From: Entomortierella parvispora
Lineage: Eukaryota > Mortierellomycota > Mortierellomycetes > Mortierellales > Mortierellaceae
NCBI GenBank assembly: GCA_963573315.1
Contig: OY752150.1
Span: 1,674,001-1,738,000, forward strand
Direction of reading: 5' to 3'
DNA length: 64,000 nucleotides
Shown here: piece by piece, positions 53,770 to 64,000 of the stretch
Layout: every line of letters begins with the position of its first letter
Numbering within the stretch: position 1 is the stretch's first letter
Made by a program: the position numbers and the translations under genes
Notes under the pieces: model-generated
Database searches by the model: none
What the model was told of the DNA's origin: nothing
Seen by the model: the letters and a program-made list of their open reading frames with translations, nothing else

Positions 53770-56700
53770 TCATTTTCTTGGACGTCTACGCGTTCGTTTC
53801 GATGTCCGTTTCTGATCCTCATTGGTAATATTGTTCTTGACAATGGGGTCATTGTCACGTTGTTCTGAGCTAGACTCTTGCTCATTAACCGTCCTCTTGC
53901 GCTTCCCTGCTGTCTGGCGAGAATCAATCGAGTTCTGCTTCGAGGACTGCACCTCTGGACGATTGCGACTCTTCCAGTAGTCTGTAATGCATGTCCTCTC
54001 ATTAAAGCTTTCTGGAGGTTCCCAGGTTCGATCTCGGACCTTCTCAAATCCCTTCCATTTAACCAAGTACTCTACTCCCTCCCCAGGCTGTTCCCTGTGG
54101 TCGGGAATTTTTTCCACTTCGTAAACGTTAGTCTCTTCAAAGTCGTCTAAGGCTAACTTTAGTTGAGAAGGGGCAAACCCACGGCCTAATTCTTCACCCG
54201 TTCCATCTTTTAAGATGTACGATCCACCTGTGGTTTTACGCACAACAGTGTAGGGTCCTTCATATCTGGCTGCAAGTTTATCACCCTTGATTGGGTCCAA
54301 GGACATAACCTTCGCACCATCCGCAAACTCATTGAGCAGCACCATCCGATTAAATTCATCAGCCTTTCGGCGTTGATACGTTTTGACTCTGGTCTCAATA
54401 GCTGGAAAGACAACTTCGTTCATGTAATCGAAGCGCTTAAAGAGCTCCTCCTGGGATAAGTTTCCCTCTTTGTCAACTGGATATTTGCTAACACCATTGG
54501 CTTGACGTGCAAAGAATAACGAGTAAGGTGAAGAGTTGTGAAGCGCAGCGACCTTGGTATTCATAGCGAGCCGAGCCCTCGGCGCATGCTGTGCCCACTT
54601 GTCTTTCTGATCTTGGCACTCTTTGCGAATGATGTTACATGCCGTTTTGACATGATTCTCAGCGACTCCGTTACCACGAGGATGATATGGGGTGACAAGA
54701 AGATGCTGCACTTGAAAAGTCTGTCATCTCATTCATGATCTTGCTAACGAACTCTTTACCATTGTCAGATTGAAGGATTCGAGGGAAACCGATGAGCGTG
54801 AAGATGTCGTATAAAGTGGTCATGACGGTGATAGTCTCTTTATTCGGAATTGGTCGCAAGAACACAAACCGAGTACAAACATCGACAAGCACGAGTAGGT
54901 ATCGATACTTCTCGTTTCCTTTCACAGGGAATGGTCCGGCTAGATCTACTGCCATGTGTTCACCTGGTAAATGAGCGTGAATGGTAGACAAAGGGTGGTA
55001 TCCCTTGCGAGCGATATTAACACGCTGGCATTGGTGACAACGTTGAACATATTCCAAGCAATCCTTTGCCAAATACGGCCAAGTTTTGCCCTTCGCGTGA
55101 ATAGATTTAACCATAGCATTGGCCCCGAAGTGGCCTAAGCTGTGTGTACTTCCTTGAGTAGACTCTGTCTGTTCTTCTCCGGAACGCTATCCCTTGGGGT
55201 GTCCTTGTCTTGAATCAAGTGGACGTTGTGGTGTAGTGGATCCAGGTCCCAGATCCACGCGAGCGAGGTAGAGAGAGTTATTTTTAGTATTTAGTTATTT
55301 TTTTATTTTTGTTCCTGTTTTCTGTTTTCTATAAAAAAGGGAGCAAAGTCCACTTTGCTCCTGGTTGCCTTTTCCCCTTACGATTCCCTCCTGTACCTTG
55401 TTGATCACCAGAACACCTCCCTTCTGCTCGTATCTGTCTCGCAGTTACCCTTGGCGTTGCTGCAATATTCAACCCCATCAGCCTTTGGACGCCGTTGCAA
55501 TATACGAATCCCTGGGCCTTGACTGTTCCCTGGATATCCCCCAGACCTTTTGTGTTCCCTTGATCCTCCCTGCCCACTCTCGCAGCATATCCATCCGTGT
55601 GCCAGCCCTCCTTGATCAAGTCCTGTACCGCCCTCCGATCGCTCCGTAGGATCACCTGGACCCTCGCCTATCCGATATCAATTGGCCATTTGCGAGGTAC
55701 ACTTACGATGTCATATCTCTTCTGAGTGGACCTGTTATGATCTTGGCAACCCACCCTGAGGCCTTCATTGGTGCTTGGGGACCAACCATCCTCCTCGTTA
55801 TATCTCGGAGTCTCCTCTGAACCCTCAGTTAGGCGACCTTGTCCCCTTTCCCAGATAGAATCTCCTTTGCCTTGCTTTACTGACTAGATCCCATCCCATC
55901 CCCTGTGTTGTTATTAGTATAGTATAGTCGCCGTCGTGCTCTTAGCCTTGTAGTCTTTGTTCTCCTGTTTGGATCCCGTTAGGACCTGCCTGCTCTTCGG
56001 TATGTGGTCCTTGGTTTTCATCCAGTTCGTTCTACTTATCTTTTGATCCCTTTGCTGACTCTCTCTCCTTCCTGTTTATCTCCAGTACTATCTCCTTGAG
56101 ACTGTATCTGATCATACAACAGCGTTGTGCCTGATTCCCTGTGGCCCTGAGAGCAAAGTCCCTATCAACTGTAAGCGACGATTTTTGTTAGTCATCTTTC
56201 TTCTCGTTATCAATTTCGCTTCCAGCTCATTGCTTAGACTATACTTACATTAGACAACATCACAACGTGGCCATATATTTTTTAGGAGCGGTGCCCGCAA
56301 TTTTCGCCGTCCACAGTTCTTGAGGGAACTGTCGGGAGAGCGCATCCGGTAAGATGTTTAGTGCACCTGGCCGATAAACGACTTTAAAGTTGTACTCCAG
56401 AATGGTCTCTTGCCATGCTGTAAGCATGGAGTTCATCTCTTTCTGAGTGTGCATGAAGGTGAGTGCTCTATGATCGGTGAAAAGCGTAAAATGGCGACCC
56501 CAAAGGTAGTAGTGCAGTTTCTTAAGGGAAAATACGATAGCCAGCAACTCTCTCTGTGTCGCGGAGTAATTTCTTTCGCTTGGTTGAAGTGACCTTGCAA
56601 CAAAAACGATGTATCGAATATTTTTTTGGTTCACCTCTCCGTCTGGCAGCTGATATAATACAGCACCGATACCATAGTTTGATGCATCTGTGGCATCATA

Positions 56701-58448
56701 GAACGGCAGGCTAAAATCGGCGTAGTGCAAGATCGGAGCAGATACTAACAGGTTCTTCAGTGTATTGAAGCATTTCAGCTGAAGTGGGTTTAGCTTGAAT
56801 GTTCCAGGAGCATTCCTTAGAGCATCCAAAGGAGCGGCTATGGTATTGATCAGTGGAACATATTCTCGGAAGAAATTAAATGTACCCATGTATGACATGA
56901 CCTGCTGCCCTGTGGTAGGTGGCGCCCATTCATCGATGTTAGCCAGCTTGTTTGGATCAACGCGCTTGCCATGGACATCAATTACAAATCCCAATAAAGC
57001 TACCTGTGTAGAGAAAAAGTTGCATTTCTCTCTGTTGATGATCAAGTTCGCCTTGGTGAGACGGTCGATCACGATCTTACATGCAATGCATGCTCTTCAC
57101 GGTTCTTTGAAGCAATTAAAATGTCATCAATGAAGTTACGAACAAAAGGTAAGTCACCGAGGATCCGACTCATGCCTCGCTGGAATAAGCTTGACAGAGG
57201 TTTAAGACCGAATGGCGCCTTTTTGAACATGTATTGAATGCCATTGTGCATGAACGCGGTCAATTTTTGATCTTGCTGATGAATTGGTAGTCGATGGTGC
57301 GCTTGGCGTAAATCGATGGTGGTGAAAATTGCATTACCACCCGCAAAATTCATGATATCCGCTATGAGTGGGACAGGAAAATTATCATCGGGCAAGAGCG
57401 CATTGAGCGGGCGCGGATCTAGACCTACGCGGAAGAGTGTCTTCTTTCCATCGAGGTCTTTCTTCGCGGCGAGAGTCAACGTGTTATTATAGGCGTTGCC
57501 AGGTGGTCCCAGCGTGATCACATCGTCTTTGAGCCACGTATCCACAGCGTCGTCGAGGATCGGTCGTTGTACATGTGCAAAAGTCCGTGAGCGTCGAAAC
57601 AGCTGCACTCCCTCAGGCACTTTCAAGAAGACTTTCATCTCCGGCACTGGGCAGTGACTTGAAGTCGGGATCATTGCGTTCTCTTCTAGCGCACCCGTAA
57701 TTTCACGTATGAACTCCTCTTTTTCTTTGATAAATTCTTTCGTCTTCTCCACATCTGGCGTCGTAAGAGGCTTGAGGGTTGGTTTTTCATCCTCAATTGG
57801 CGCGGGAATTGGGTCGGAAGGCAGCTCCGGGTCCGGCATGCCTACTAGTTGGAATCCTAGTCGTGTAAACAGGTCCATTCCAATGACAATCGGCGCATTC
57901 TGTTCAAACACTTCAAAGGGTGCTGAAACCTGAACTTTTCCACAGACTAGCTCTATAATGTCTGTCTCGCCAATACGATCAACCATTGATTCATCCGCAA
58001 GCTCGATCTGCCCTGTCTTCTTGTTTACAGGAATAGAATATTTTTTTACGAGCGCGGGGCTGATTAAAGAGTGTGTGGCTCCTGTGTCTCAAAGCGCGTA
58101 ATACTCATCTCCGTATAGAGTTACTTTTGGATGGTAGCGGTTGTCCACTAAACCCTTTTTGCTTGCACCGTTGACCGGTGTCTCTTTCTGTTCGCTGGCT
58201 CCAGGTGTCTCTGCTTCTTCATAGGCTGAGATTGCAACACCGTTGCGCATGAGGCTGTTGGGATCACTAATCATCTGCGGTTGTAGCCGTTCGTCCGTGA
58301 ACCCGGCGTTTGAAATCTCGCATCCTGATATGGATGGTGAGGAGAAGTTGATCTGCCCCAGATGGGCTGCCATGGCGGCTGTATCGAAGGTTTCTGCAAA
58401 GATCATGTCTTCAGTGCTTTGGATAGACACCCCATTGTTGCGAATCAC
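53770..58448 (-). pseudogene. Element F Pol (protease to chromodomain), broken
   Basis: Right to left: a pro-region (58448-58089) ending YYAL, a TGA stop, then the protease triad DTGATHSLI; RT (FTTIDLRQAHHRLPI, NFIDDILIAS), where the YxDD box reads FIDD; a frameshift near 57075; RNase H (FTLFTDHRALTFMHTQ); LTR G at 55227; integrase (CHQCQRVN, AVDLAGPFP, LQSDNGKEFVSK, a shift near 54700, TPYHPRGNGVAENH); and chromodomain (YLVKWKGFEKVRDRTWEPP). Stop, frameshifts and insertion make it non-functional, although its LTRs are nearly identical. The replacement of the RT Tyr by Phe keeps both aspartates. Confidence 0.85.
55227..56264. repeat. LTR-like insertion of family G (1,038 bp)
   Basis: Ends TGTGGTGTAGTGGATCC ... 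GACAACATCACA, flanked by ACGT (55223-55226, 56265-56268). It shares its internal block (TGATCACCAGAACACCTCCC and about 130 further bases) with the copy at 47768, but is longer. No coding frame. It lies between the RNase H and integrase regions of element F. Confidence 0.7.
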
Positions 58449-60418
58449 CTTTTTACGCCCGTCGATTCTGGCCTGACACCTTTCGTGGGCACGGGCAATT
58501 TAAGCTCATGTGACGTGGGTAAAATTTTTAATGAGCTGTACACACAAAGATTTTTGTGATCGAGCGAATCAGCGTCATCCATCAGGTCGGGCACAAGTCC
58601 GTCTCCGATGTTGTTTTCTTCCTCAAGCTCTGCTGCAATGCAGTTCTCTTTATTTGGTTTGAGCGATGAGGTCTCACGAGAAGTTTTCCTCATTCCTCTT
58701 TCTTCTTCTCCATGCAGTTCATTGTCTTCCTCCCTTTCTGCATTACTCTCCCCCTCACCAGAGGATTGCATTGCTGCTAGTTTAGCGGCAGTCTTCCTTT
58801 CTTTCCTTCTCTTCCTCCTTTCCGCTTTCTGCTGACGTGAGTGTAGCTCTTTCATTGCTTTATTATGAGACTCTGCCACAGTATGGACCTTCATAATGGC
58901 ATCAGAAATGCTGACAGAGGAGTATCCCTGGACACTTACATCGATAGCTTTACTGCTTGTAATTGCCTTGGTGTCCGCCTCTGTGACTCTGGCCTCCGCC
59001 GCGGTAATTGCCTCTGTTTCCACTGTTGGAACCTTTTGAGGATCGAGAGAAGTAGTTCCGTCATTTACGGCACCCTGATTACTCACGACGTTCTCTCTCA
59101 TCTGTCGTTGTTCATCAAGCAGCTTACCTTCGTGGTGCTGAGCCTTGGCTGGGATGTAGGTCTTATTGCCGAAAGGTGGTCGCTGCGAGTGCCTAACAGG
59201 GTTTGAGTTGACACTCTCGCCATTGTCATGGGTAAGGGTATGGCTGTCGCCATGGTTTTTTTCTTTGCCATGGGCCTGTCCATTGAACCTATTTTTCTTG
59301 TTTCGGGATGTCTGTGTGCGATCCTCGTCTCCCTCCGATGCATCTCTAACCCTCTTGCGCTTGTCTTGAGCAGCTCGATATAATAGCGTGTCGTCAGGTC
59401 CATGGAGATGCTTAAGACCGTTTAACAAGAATGGGAGTGACTTCGTGTCAGGAATCGGGATCTGCAAGTGCGTCAGGATATGGCGCACTACTTCGCCCAT
59501 CTCCAACACCGACAGTGTCAGCGACGGGATTGACGTTCGCAGCGTTTCTGTGATGTCCGCACATTGCGCCAACTCCGCGACTTGGTAGATTCCAGTCATG
59601 GTTTCTAGGCGGTGCCCGTACTCGACATACCCTTCATTCTTGTCTCTTCCATTCTGGGCAAACTTCTCGATGGCGACGACTTTCTCCAGTGGTGTGAACG
59701 CGCAGCTGATGAAGATGGATGTCGCTTTCTCCCATGGAAGGTGCTTGGGCAGCTTCCCGATTTGTTTGACAAATAGGCTGCTGATCCGACCGTCTAGACA
59801 TAAGATCGTCAGGACTCTTCCGCCGATTCCTTCGGCAGCATCGCCCATCTTGGCGAATGCTAACTCCCGGGCCTTGTGGACAAATACGAGGGCATCGGAT
59901 ATCACATTGGGATACTGCCTTCGGTTGGCCTCCGTAAACAAAGCCAATTTTTCTTTGATTACACTGTCATGGAAGAATCGAGTGTACTCAGCGTCTAAGG
60001 TTAAGGTCATGCTTTTGCCTCCGTTTTGGATGACAATTTCATTATTGACCTCTGTGCCCTCGGCTGTCGCTGCAGGTCTTGGAGCCGAACTAACCGTGAG
60101 ACCACGGACTATGGAAGTCCATTTCGCCACTTTGGATTCAAGGGCTTCCTTATCCGCTTCTACTTTGGTTGATTGCACTTGCAACTTTGCTTTGGCCTCA
60201 TCCGTCGAAGACCTGTCCTCGAGCATGATCCAGAGTTTTCCCAACGTACCCGTGGCTACCCTCAGTTCATACTGGAAGGTCGCCAGGGATAGTTGGGCTT
60301 GCTCGAGGTCAATGGGCACAATCTCAGCATCCATGTCAACCTCCATTCCTTCCCCTTGATTGATGGACAATCGCTGGATGTCACCGCTGACATTCGAGGT
60401 TTCGTCGGTTACATTCAT
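58445..60418 (-). CDS. Element F Gag
   Basis: A 657-residue intact frame from MNVTDETSNVSG. The N-terminal 250 residues are acidic and helical (ATFQYELRVATGTLGKLWIM). The middle shows capsid-like helices (AEYTRFFHDSVIKEKLALF, CAFTPLEKVVAIEKFAQNG). The last third is basic and polar (QQKAERRKRRKERKTAAKL) without a CCHC knuckle. It ends near the pol frame with a 4-bp overlap (58445-58448). Gag forms the particle that packages element RNA. Compared with elements A and C it is longer and lacks the zinc finger, like element B. Confidence 0.75.
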   Translation of the reverse strand: MNVTDETSNVSGDIQRLSINQGEGMEVDMDAEIVPIDLEQAQLSLATFQYELRVATGTLGKLWIMLEDRSSTDEAKAKLQVQSTKVEADKEALESKVAKWTSIVRGLTVSSAPRPAATAEGTEVNNEIVIQNGGKSMTLTLDAEYTRFFHDSVIKEKLALFTEANRRQYPNVISDALVFVHKARELAFAKMGDAAEGIGGRVLTILCLDGRISSLFVKQIGKLPKHLPWEKATSIFISCAFTPLEKVVAIEKFAQNGRDKNEGYVEYGHRLETMTGIYQVAELAQCADITETLRTSIPSLTLSVLEMGEVVRHILTHLQIPIPDTKSLPFLLNGLKHLHGPDDTLLYRAAQDKRKRVRDASEGDEDRTQTSRNKKNRFNGQAHGKEKNHGDSHTLTHDNGESVNSNPVRHSQRPPFGNKTYIPAKAQHHEGKLLDEQRQMRENVVSNQGAVNDGTTSLDPQKVPTVETEAITAAEARVTEADTKAITSSKAIDVSVQGYSSVSISDAIMKVHTVAESHNKAMKELHSRQQKAERRKRRKERKTAAKLAAMQSSGEGESNAEREEDNELHGEEERGMRKTSRETSSLKPNKENCIAAELEEENNIGDGLVPDLMDDADSLDHKNLCVYSSLKILPTSHELKLPVPTKGVRPESTGVKR

Positions 60419-60708
60419 GATACTGTGGTAACAGAGGATGTAAACCGTTTAGTATCATCTTGAAGGATGTTTTGATTTTGTTATTAAAAAATTTTCACAG
60501 ATAGCTCTGCCGTTTTTTTATTCGTCTTGGTCTCTGGGAGCCAATGATGTTTGAGGTTGCTTAAATAGTTATCTCTTTTGAGCGAAACCTCTCCACTCGC
60601 GGTAAGCTTAGTGGATCTCTTTTTTTATGTCTCTCTTTTGATTGAAACTCAACACCAATCGAATTGATTAGGAGTTGTGCTCTCTTCTTTGGAACTCGTT
60701 AAAAAAAA

Positions 60709-60892
60709 TGAAATATTTTGACTTACTGAAAGGTAACGGGACGAAGAAGAAGGAGCAAACCAGCCCCACTCTGGTTCTCTCTTTTAAGGGAGAGGTTTAC
60801 CAGAGTGAGGTGGCTTGTACCGTGTAGTTTATTAAAGGGTACTAGGACCCCCCAGCAAGTCTTAACTAGGATATTCTCCCAAATATACCACA
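60709..60892 (-). repeat. 5' LTR of element F
   Basis: 184 bp with TG...CA ends. On the minus strand the internal region begins TTTTTTTTAACGAG; positions 60419-60708 form the untranslated leader and contain no gene. Confidence 0.85.
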
Positions 60893-61697
60893 ACAGCCAC
60901 TCAAAATGATCGTCCTTTTGTAACCTCAAAGCAATTGGCGAAACACTTGGAAGGAGAGACTATTGATGCCGATGCGCCATATCGACATGTCATTCCTGAC
61001 CCTGACCTGCCTCTCAAAGTCCCTTCTGAGGATGACAGAGAGAATATCCTGGAAGAAATTCACTCATTTGGGCATCTTGGAGCTAATGCCATGGTCGAGG
61101 CAATCCACAGACGTGAATACACCTGGCCAAAGCTCAAGGAAATATGTCTAGCTTGGATTTCTAAATGTCCTCAATGCCAACATTTCAACATTGCAAAAAG
61201 AGGATATCATCCTTTGAGTGCTATCCACGCCACTCTGCCAGGAGATCATATGTCTATGGACCTTGCAACAATGCCTATGAGCGAACGCGGCAATTCGATC
61301 ACTCTCGTGCTTGTTGATGTATGTTCTCGCTTTATTTTTCTTCGAGCGCTGCCCGACAAATCAGCCGCAACTGTCGCCGGACACCTGTTTGAACTATTCT
61401 GCTTGATTGGTTTTCCAAAGCTATTTCAAAGTGACAATGGCTCTGAGTTTGTCAACTCTGTCATCCACCACATGGCGGACACCCTGAAAATCGACCACCG
61501 TTTGACAACACCCTATCACCTTCGTTCTAACGGCCTGGCTGAACGATGTGTTCGTTCAGTTAAGGAGGTTTTACAGAAAATGATCCACAGTGCTAAACAG
61601 AACTGGGATGAGAAATTGCCCATGGTTCAGTTCCAACTGAACAACCGCGTTGCTGCCATTCACAGCTCAACACCCTTTTCTCTGTTCTATGGAAAAT
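60893..61697 (+). pseudogene. B-like Ty3 element, integrase part (right piece)
   Basis: After the ACAGC duplication the frame continues the element interrupted at 52731: SKQLAKHLEGETIDADAPYR, the integrase zinc finger (HSFGHLGANAMV ... CPQCQHFN), SMDLATMPMSERG (first Asp), FQSDNGSEFVNSV (second Asp), TPYHLRSNGLAERC (Glu) and STPFSLFYGK. The usual Pro-Ser/Gln of the YHP motif is Leu here. It is cut at 61697 by the LTR of element D. Confidence 0.85.
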
Positions 61698-61934
61698 TGT
61701 AATAGGCACAGAGGGGAATGCAAGGGAGAGACCGGGAGAGGGGACAGGGATAAGGACCAGGGACAGGGACAGGGGAAGAGGTAGAGTTGGGAGAACGAAT
61801 GATGTTTATTATGTAGGGGGGATGGGGGTATATATATACGTCTGTGTGGCTGTGTGGCTGTGGTGGCTATGATGGTATTGTTTGGAGTGTAGTTTTGGAG
61901 TGTAGTTTTGGAGCGTAGCTAATCTTCTGTTGCA
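61698..61934 (-). repeat. 3' LTR of element D
   Basis: 237 bp; in coding orientation it reads TGCAACAGAAG ... CCTATTACA. It matches the LTRs at 35718 and 48455. It assigns those two orphan LTRs to this element family. Confidence 0.9.
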
Positions 61935-61959
61935 CCTTCCCCTCTTAAAAAAAATTCGG

Positions 61960-64000
61960 TTATAGGCGGTTGTCGCGTTTGTACTTCCTAAGAATCTTCT
62001 TGCAGTGGGTTAGACCGGTTTCCGGTTCCCAAGTCCATTGTTCCCGTGCGTAACCTTTCCACTGGATCAGGTATTCTATCTCTTTTTGTCCATGTTGTCT
62101 GTGCTCGGCGATTGCTTCGACTTCGAATTCTTCTTCGTCCTCAACAATCTCTGGAGGCGGCTGTGCCGGAGCTCGTGCGCCGAGGGGTAGCGGCGACGCG
62201 TAGTAGCGTTGAAGTCGGTCGACATGGAAGACAGGGTGGATCTTCATTGACGGTGGTAAGTCCAGGCGGAAGGATACGGGTGAGAGTTGTTCCACAATTC
62301 TGTAGGGACCGGCGGAGAGGGCAGTAAGTTTGCGAGAGGGGCGACTGCGATCCGCTGCGAGCGTTATGTTCTCGAGGTTGAGGAGGACTTGGTCACCAAC
62401 AGCGAAGTCGTGATCTCGGCGGTACCGGTCTGCGTTCTTGGTTTGAAGTTCTTGTGCCAATGTCAGCGCTTCTTTGGCAATTGTGAGGGCCTCGCTTTGA
62501 GTCTGGACAAATTCGTCAACGGAGGGGTTAGGGCCTGGAGCGGGTGTCAACAGCGCCATAGGTACGGTCGGATGTAACCCATAGTTCAAAAAGAAGGGGG
62601 TGGTCCCGGTGGAGGCGTGTGTGGCGTTGTTGGTGGCGAACTCGGCGGCAGAGAGCAATAGATCCCAATTAGTCTGGCGTTGATCGACAAAGCTCCGAAG
62701 CATCGTAATGAGCGTGCGGTTGGCGCGTTCTGTCTGACCGTCTGTCTGGGGATGGTAAGCAGTTGACATGGCGAGGTGAACGTCCATAAGGCGGCTCAGT
62801 TCCTTCCAGAAGCGGCTCGTGAATTTGGCGTCACGATCGGAGACAAAGGTTGTGGGCATACCGTGAAGTCGGAAGACATGATCGAAGAAGATGCGAGCGG
62901 TCTGTGCAGCAGAATCTGTTGTGTGGCAAGCAGCAAAGTGAACCTGCTTAGTGAGCTTGTCAACAAAGACAGCAATGCAGTCGTGGCCACGAGGGGTCTT
63001 GGGAAGAGGTCCGAGGAAATCCATCGTTACTGTGTGCCAGGCCCTGTCCGGGATGGGCAGTGGTTGGAGGAGACCCAAGGGGGAGCGGTTGCTTGGTTTC
63101 GACCGTTGACATGATTCGCAGCTTTGGATGTATTGTCGTGTGTCTTTGGCCATTGACGGCCAGTAGAACCGAGAACATAGATGCCCGTAGGTTTTGTCGA
63201 AGCCGAAGTGACCAGCTATGGCGGAGTCGTGGGCATCATGAAGGAGAGATAGGCGAATGTCAGAGCTGGCAGGGATACAGACAAGGAGGGTGCCTTTTCG
63301 GCGGACGCAAAGGATGTCATCAACAAGGGAGTAGTTTGAAGGAGGACTTCCCTGGAGGCAGCTTTCATAGATCGGGTTAAGGCGGGGGTCCGCTTTGTAC
63401 CCATCAACCAGGCGCTGCCTAAGCCCGGGGTCGAGTTGAACAGAGAGTTGGTTGAGTTCGCGGTGATCAGGCCGTCGTGAGAGGGCGTCGGGGACGACGT
63501 TATCCGATCCCTTTTTGTACTTGAAGGTGAAGTTGTATTCTTGCAATAGTTCCATCCATCGTGCCTGCCTACGAGTCAACTTGGGCTGGGTCGGAAAGTG
63601 TTGCAAAGTGGCATGGTCGGTGTAGACAATGAAGTGTGATCCATCCAGGTAATAGCGCCATGTCTTCAGAGCGTGGACGACGGCCAGGAGTTCCTGTTCG
63701 TGTGTGGGATAATTCCGTTCCGCTGGGTTTAATTTGCGTGAGGTGAAGGCAACAGGACGCGACTCGCCGTTGGCGTCAGTCTGGAAGAGGACTGCTCCAA
63801 GAGCAAAGCCGGAGGCGTCAGTCTCAACGGTAGTGAGAAGGTCAGGGTCGAAGATGCGCAGGACGGGGGCCTGACTGATCGCCTTTTTGAGGGCTTGGAA
63901 TGCCGCCTCCTGTTCAGTGGTCCAAGAGAAAGGGACACCTTCACCTAAGAGCGCGGTGAGGGGTAATGCAATGGTGGCGAAGTTAGCGATGTACTGGTGG
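61960..64000 (-). CDS. Element D Pol, C-terminal part (RT end, RNase H, integrase, chromodomain), partial
   Basis: One open frame from the window edge to the stop at 61960. It begins in the RT connection (YIANFATIALPLTALLG), then RNase H (RIFDPDLLTTVETDASGFAL, FIVYTDHATLQHF), integrase zinc finger (HDAHDSAIAGHFG ... CESCQRSK), core (TMDFLGPLPKT, FVSDRDAKFTSRF, STAYHPQTDGQTERAN), DNA-binding GPY segment (SAGPYRIVEQLSPVSF) and chromodomain (EYLIQWKGYAREQWTWEPE). All visible catalytic residues are intact, so this is the best-preserved element here and could be active. The N-terminal protease and RT active site lie beyond 64000. Confidence 0.9.
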   Translation of the reverse strand, partial: HQYIANFATIALPLTALLGEGVPFSWTTEQEAAFQALKKAISQAPVLRIFDPDLLTTVETDASGFALGAVLFQTDANGESRPVAFTSRKLNPAERNYPTHEQELLAVVHALKTWRYYLDGSHFIVYTDHATLQHFPTQPKLTRRQARWMELLQEYNFTFKYKKGSDNVVPDALSRRPDHRELNQLSVQLDPGLRQRLVDGYKADPRLNPIYESCLQGSPPSNYSLVDDILCVRRKGTLLVCIPASSDIRLSLLHDAHDSAIAGHFGFDKTYGHLCSRFYWPSMAKDTRQYIQSCESCQRSKPSNRSPLGLLQPLPIPDRAWHTVTMDFLGPLPKTPRGHDCIAVFVDKLTKQVHFAACHTTDSAAQTARIFFDHVFRLHGMPTTFVSDRDAKFTSRFWKELSRLMDVHLAMSTAYHPQTDGQTERANRTLITMLRSFVDQRQTNWDLLLSAAEFATNNATHASTGTTPFFLNYGLHPTVPMALLTPAPGPNPSVDEFVQTQSEALTIAKEALTLAQELQTKNADRYRRDHDFAVGDQVLLNLENITLAADRSRPSRKLTALSAGPYRIVEQLSPVSFRLDLPPSMKIHPVFHVDRLQRYYASPLPLGARAPAQPPPEIVEDEEEFEVEAIAEHRQHGQKEIEYLIQWKGYAREQWTWEPETGLTHCKKILRKYKRDNRL

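Larger units (their letters stand above)
52732..60892 (-). mobile_element. Ty3/gypsy chromodomain element F, full length
   Basis: 184-bp LTRs (TGAAATATTTTGAC ... AAATATACCACA) lie at 52732-52915 and 60709-60892, flanked by ACAGC at 52727-52731 and 60893-60897. On the minus strand a polypurine tract (ATGGGAGGGAGT) precedes the 3' LTR at 52915. Internal order from 60418 leftwards: gag, protease, RT/RNase H, integrase, chromodomain. It contains a solo LTR C (53010) and LTR G (55227). It is inserted in the opposite orientation into the B-like element. Confidence 0.9.
61698..64000 (-). mobile_element. Ty3/gypsy chromodomain element D, 3' end (continues past the window)
   Basis: The 237-bp 3' LTR (61698-61934) is preceded on the minus strand by the polypurine tract AAGAGGGGAAGG and then, moving rightwards in plus coordinates, by the pol gene. 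It sits in the integrase of the B-like element. The other end, and so the target duplication, lies outside the window. Confidence 0.88.

Noticed and set aside
53010-56264. Reading 53.0-56.3 kb as separate elements unrelated to element F
   Set aside because: Perfect flanking duplications at LTR C (GTGAT) and matching ACGT at LTR G, with integrase and RNase H of the same family on either side, show insertions into one element.

Overview
This is a fungal nuclear window. A spliced casein kinase I gene, a spliced Mrc1/claspin-like checkpoint gene, introns of about 75-250 bp with GT...AG ends, a nuclear-type tRNA-Arg and a dense load of chromodomain Ty3 (gypsy) retrotransposons together point to a filamentous or early-diverging fungus. 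A Mucoromycota-type genome is only my impression from the look of the LINE, DDE and chromovirus proteins; nothing here fixes the lineage.

Layout. 0-4.5 kb: decayed mobile DNA (piggyBac transposase start, LINE-like remnants, a LINE 3' end with a 15-bp target duplication). 4.75 kb: tRNA-Arg(ACG). 4.86-7.74 kb: a gene-free block of nested inverted repeats carrying a degenerate TAACCGCCGACC motif. 7.9-16.0 kb: the only clear host gene island: Mrc1-like (+), a coiled-coil protein (-) convergent with it, and casein kinase I (+) divergent from that. 16.05-28.84 kb: Ty3 element A (target duplication GAAAG). Its 3' LTR is split by Ty3 element B (duplication AGGGG), and B in turn carries two solo LTRs of family A, each with its own duplication. 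29.2-30.1 kb: a non-autonomous TIR element with subterminal palindromes. 31.0-48.7 kb: a rearranged mosaic. Ty3 element C is broken in two and its halves lie in opposite orientation, each ending at a family-D LTR and the same ATTTC duplication. Between the halves sit a two-gene DNA element (an unassigned protein plus a DDE transposase), two decayed copies of Ty3 family E, gag scraps, and a family-A LTR carrying a 488-bp foldback MITE. 48.7-51.1 kb: a truncated host-like C-terminus, a solo LTR and a four-exon Q-rich gene with a tandem exon duplication. 51.4-64 kb: a B-like Ty3 element (+) split by full-length Ty3 element F (-, duplication ACAGC) and then by element D (-), which runs off the window.

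The host genes plausibly serve replication checkpoint signalling (Mrc1-like) and membrane, morphogenesis or clock signalling (CK1). The rest is retrotransposon biology: gag, protease, reverse transcriptase/RNase H, integrase and chromodomain proteins, nearly all broken by frameshifts, stops or later insertions. LTRs from at least six families (A, B, C, D, F, G) give a clear relative order of insertions. Several LTRs also sit at rearrangement junctions, which suggests LTR-mediated recombination, or misassembly at LTRs. Family letters are mine. I ran no searches; family calls come from motifs I can read.
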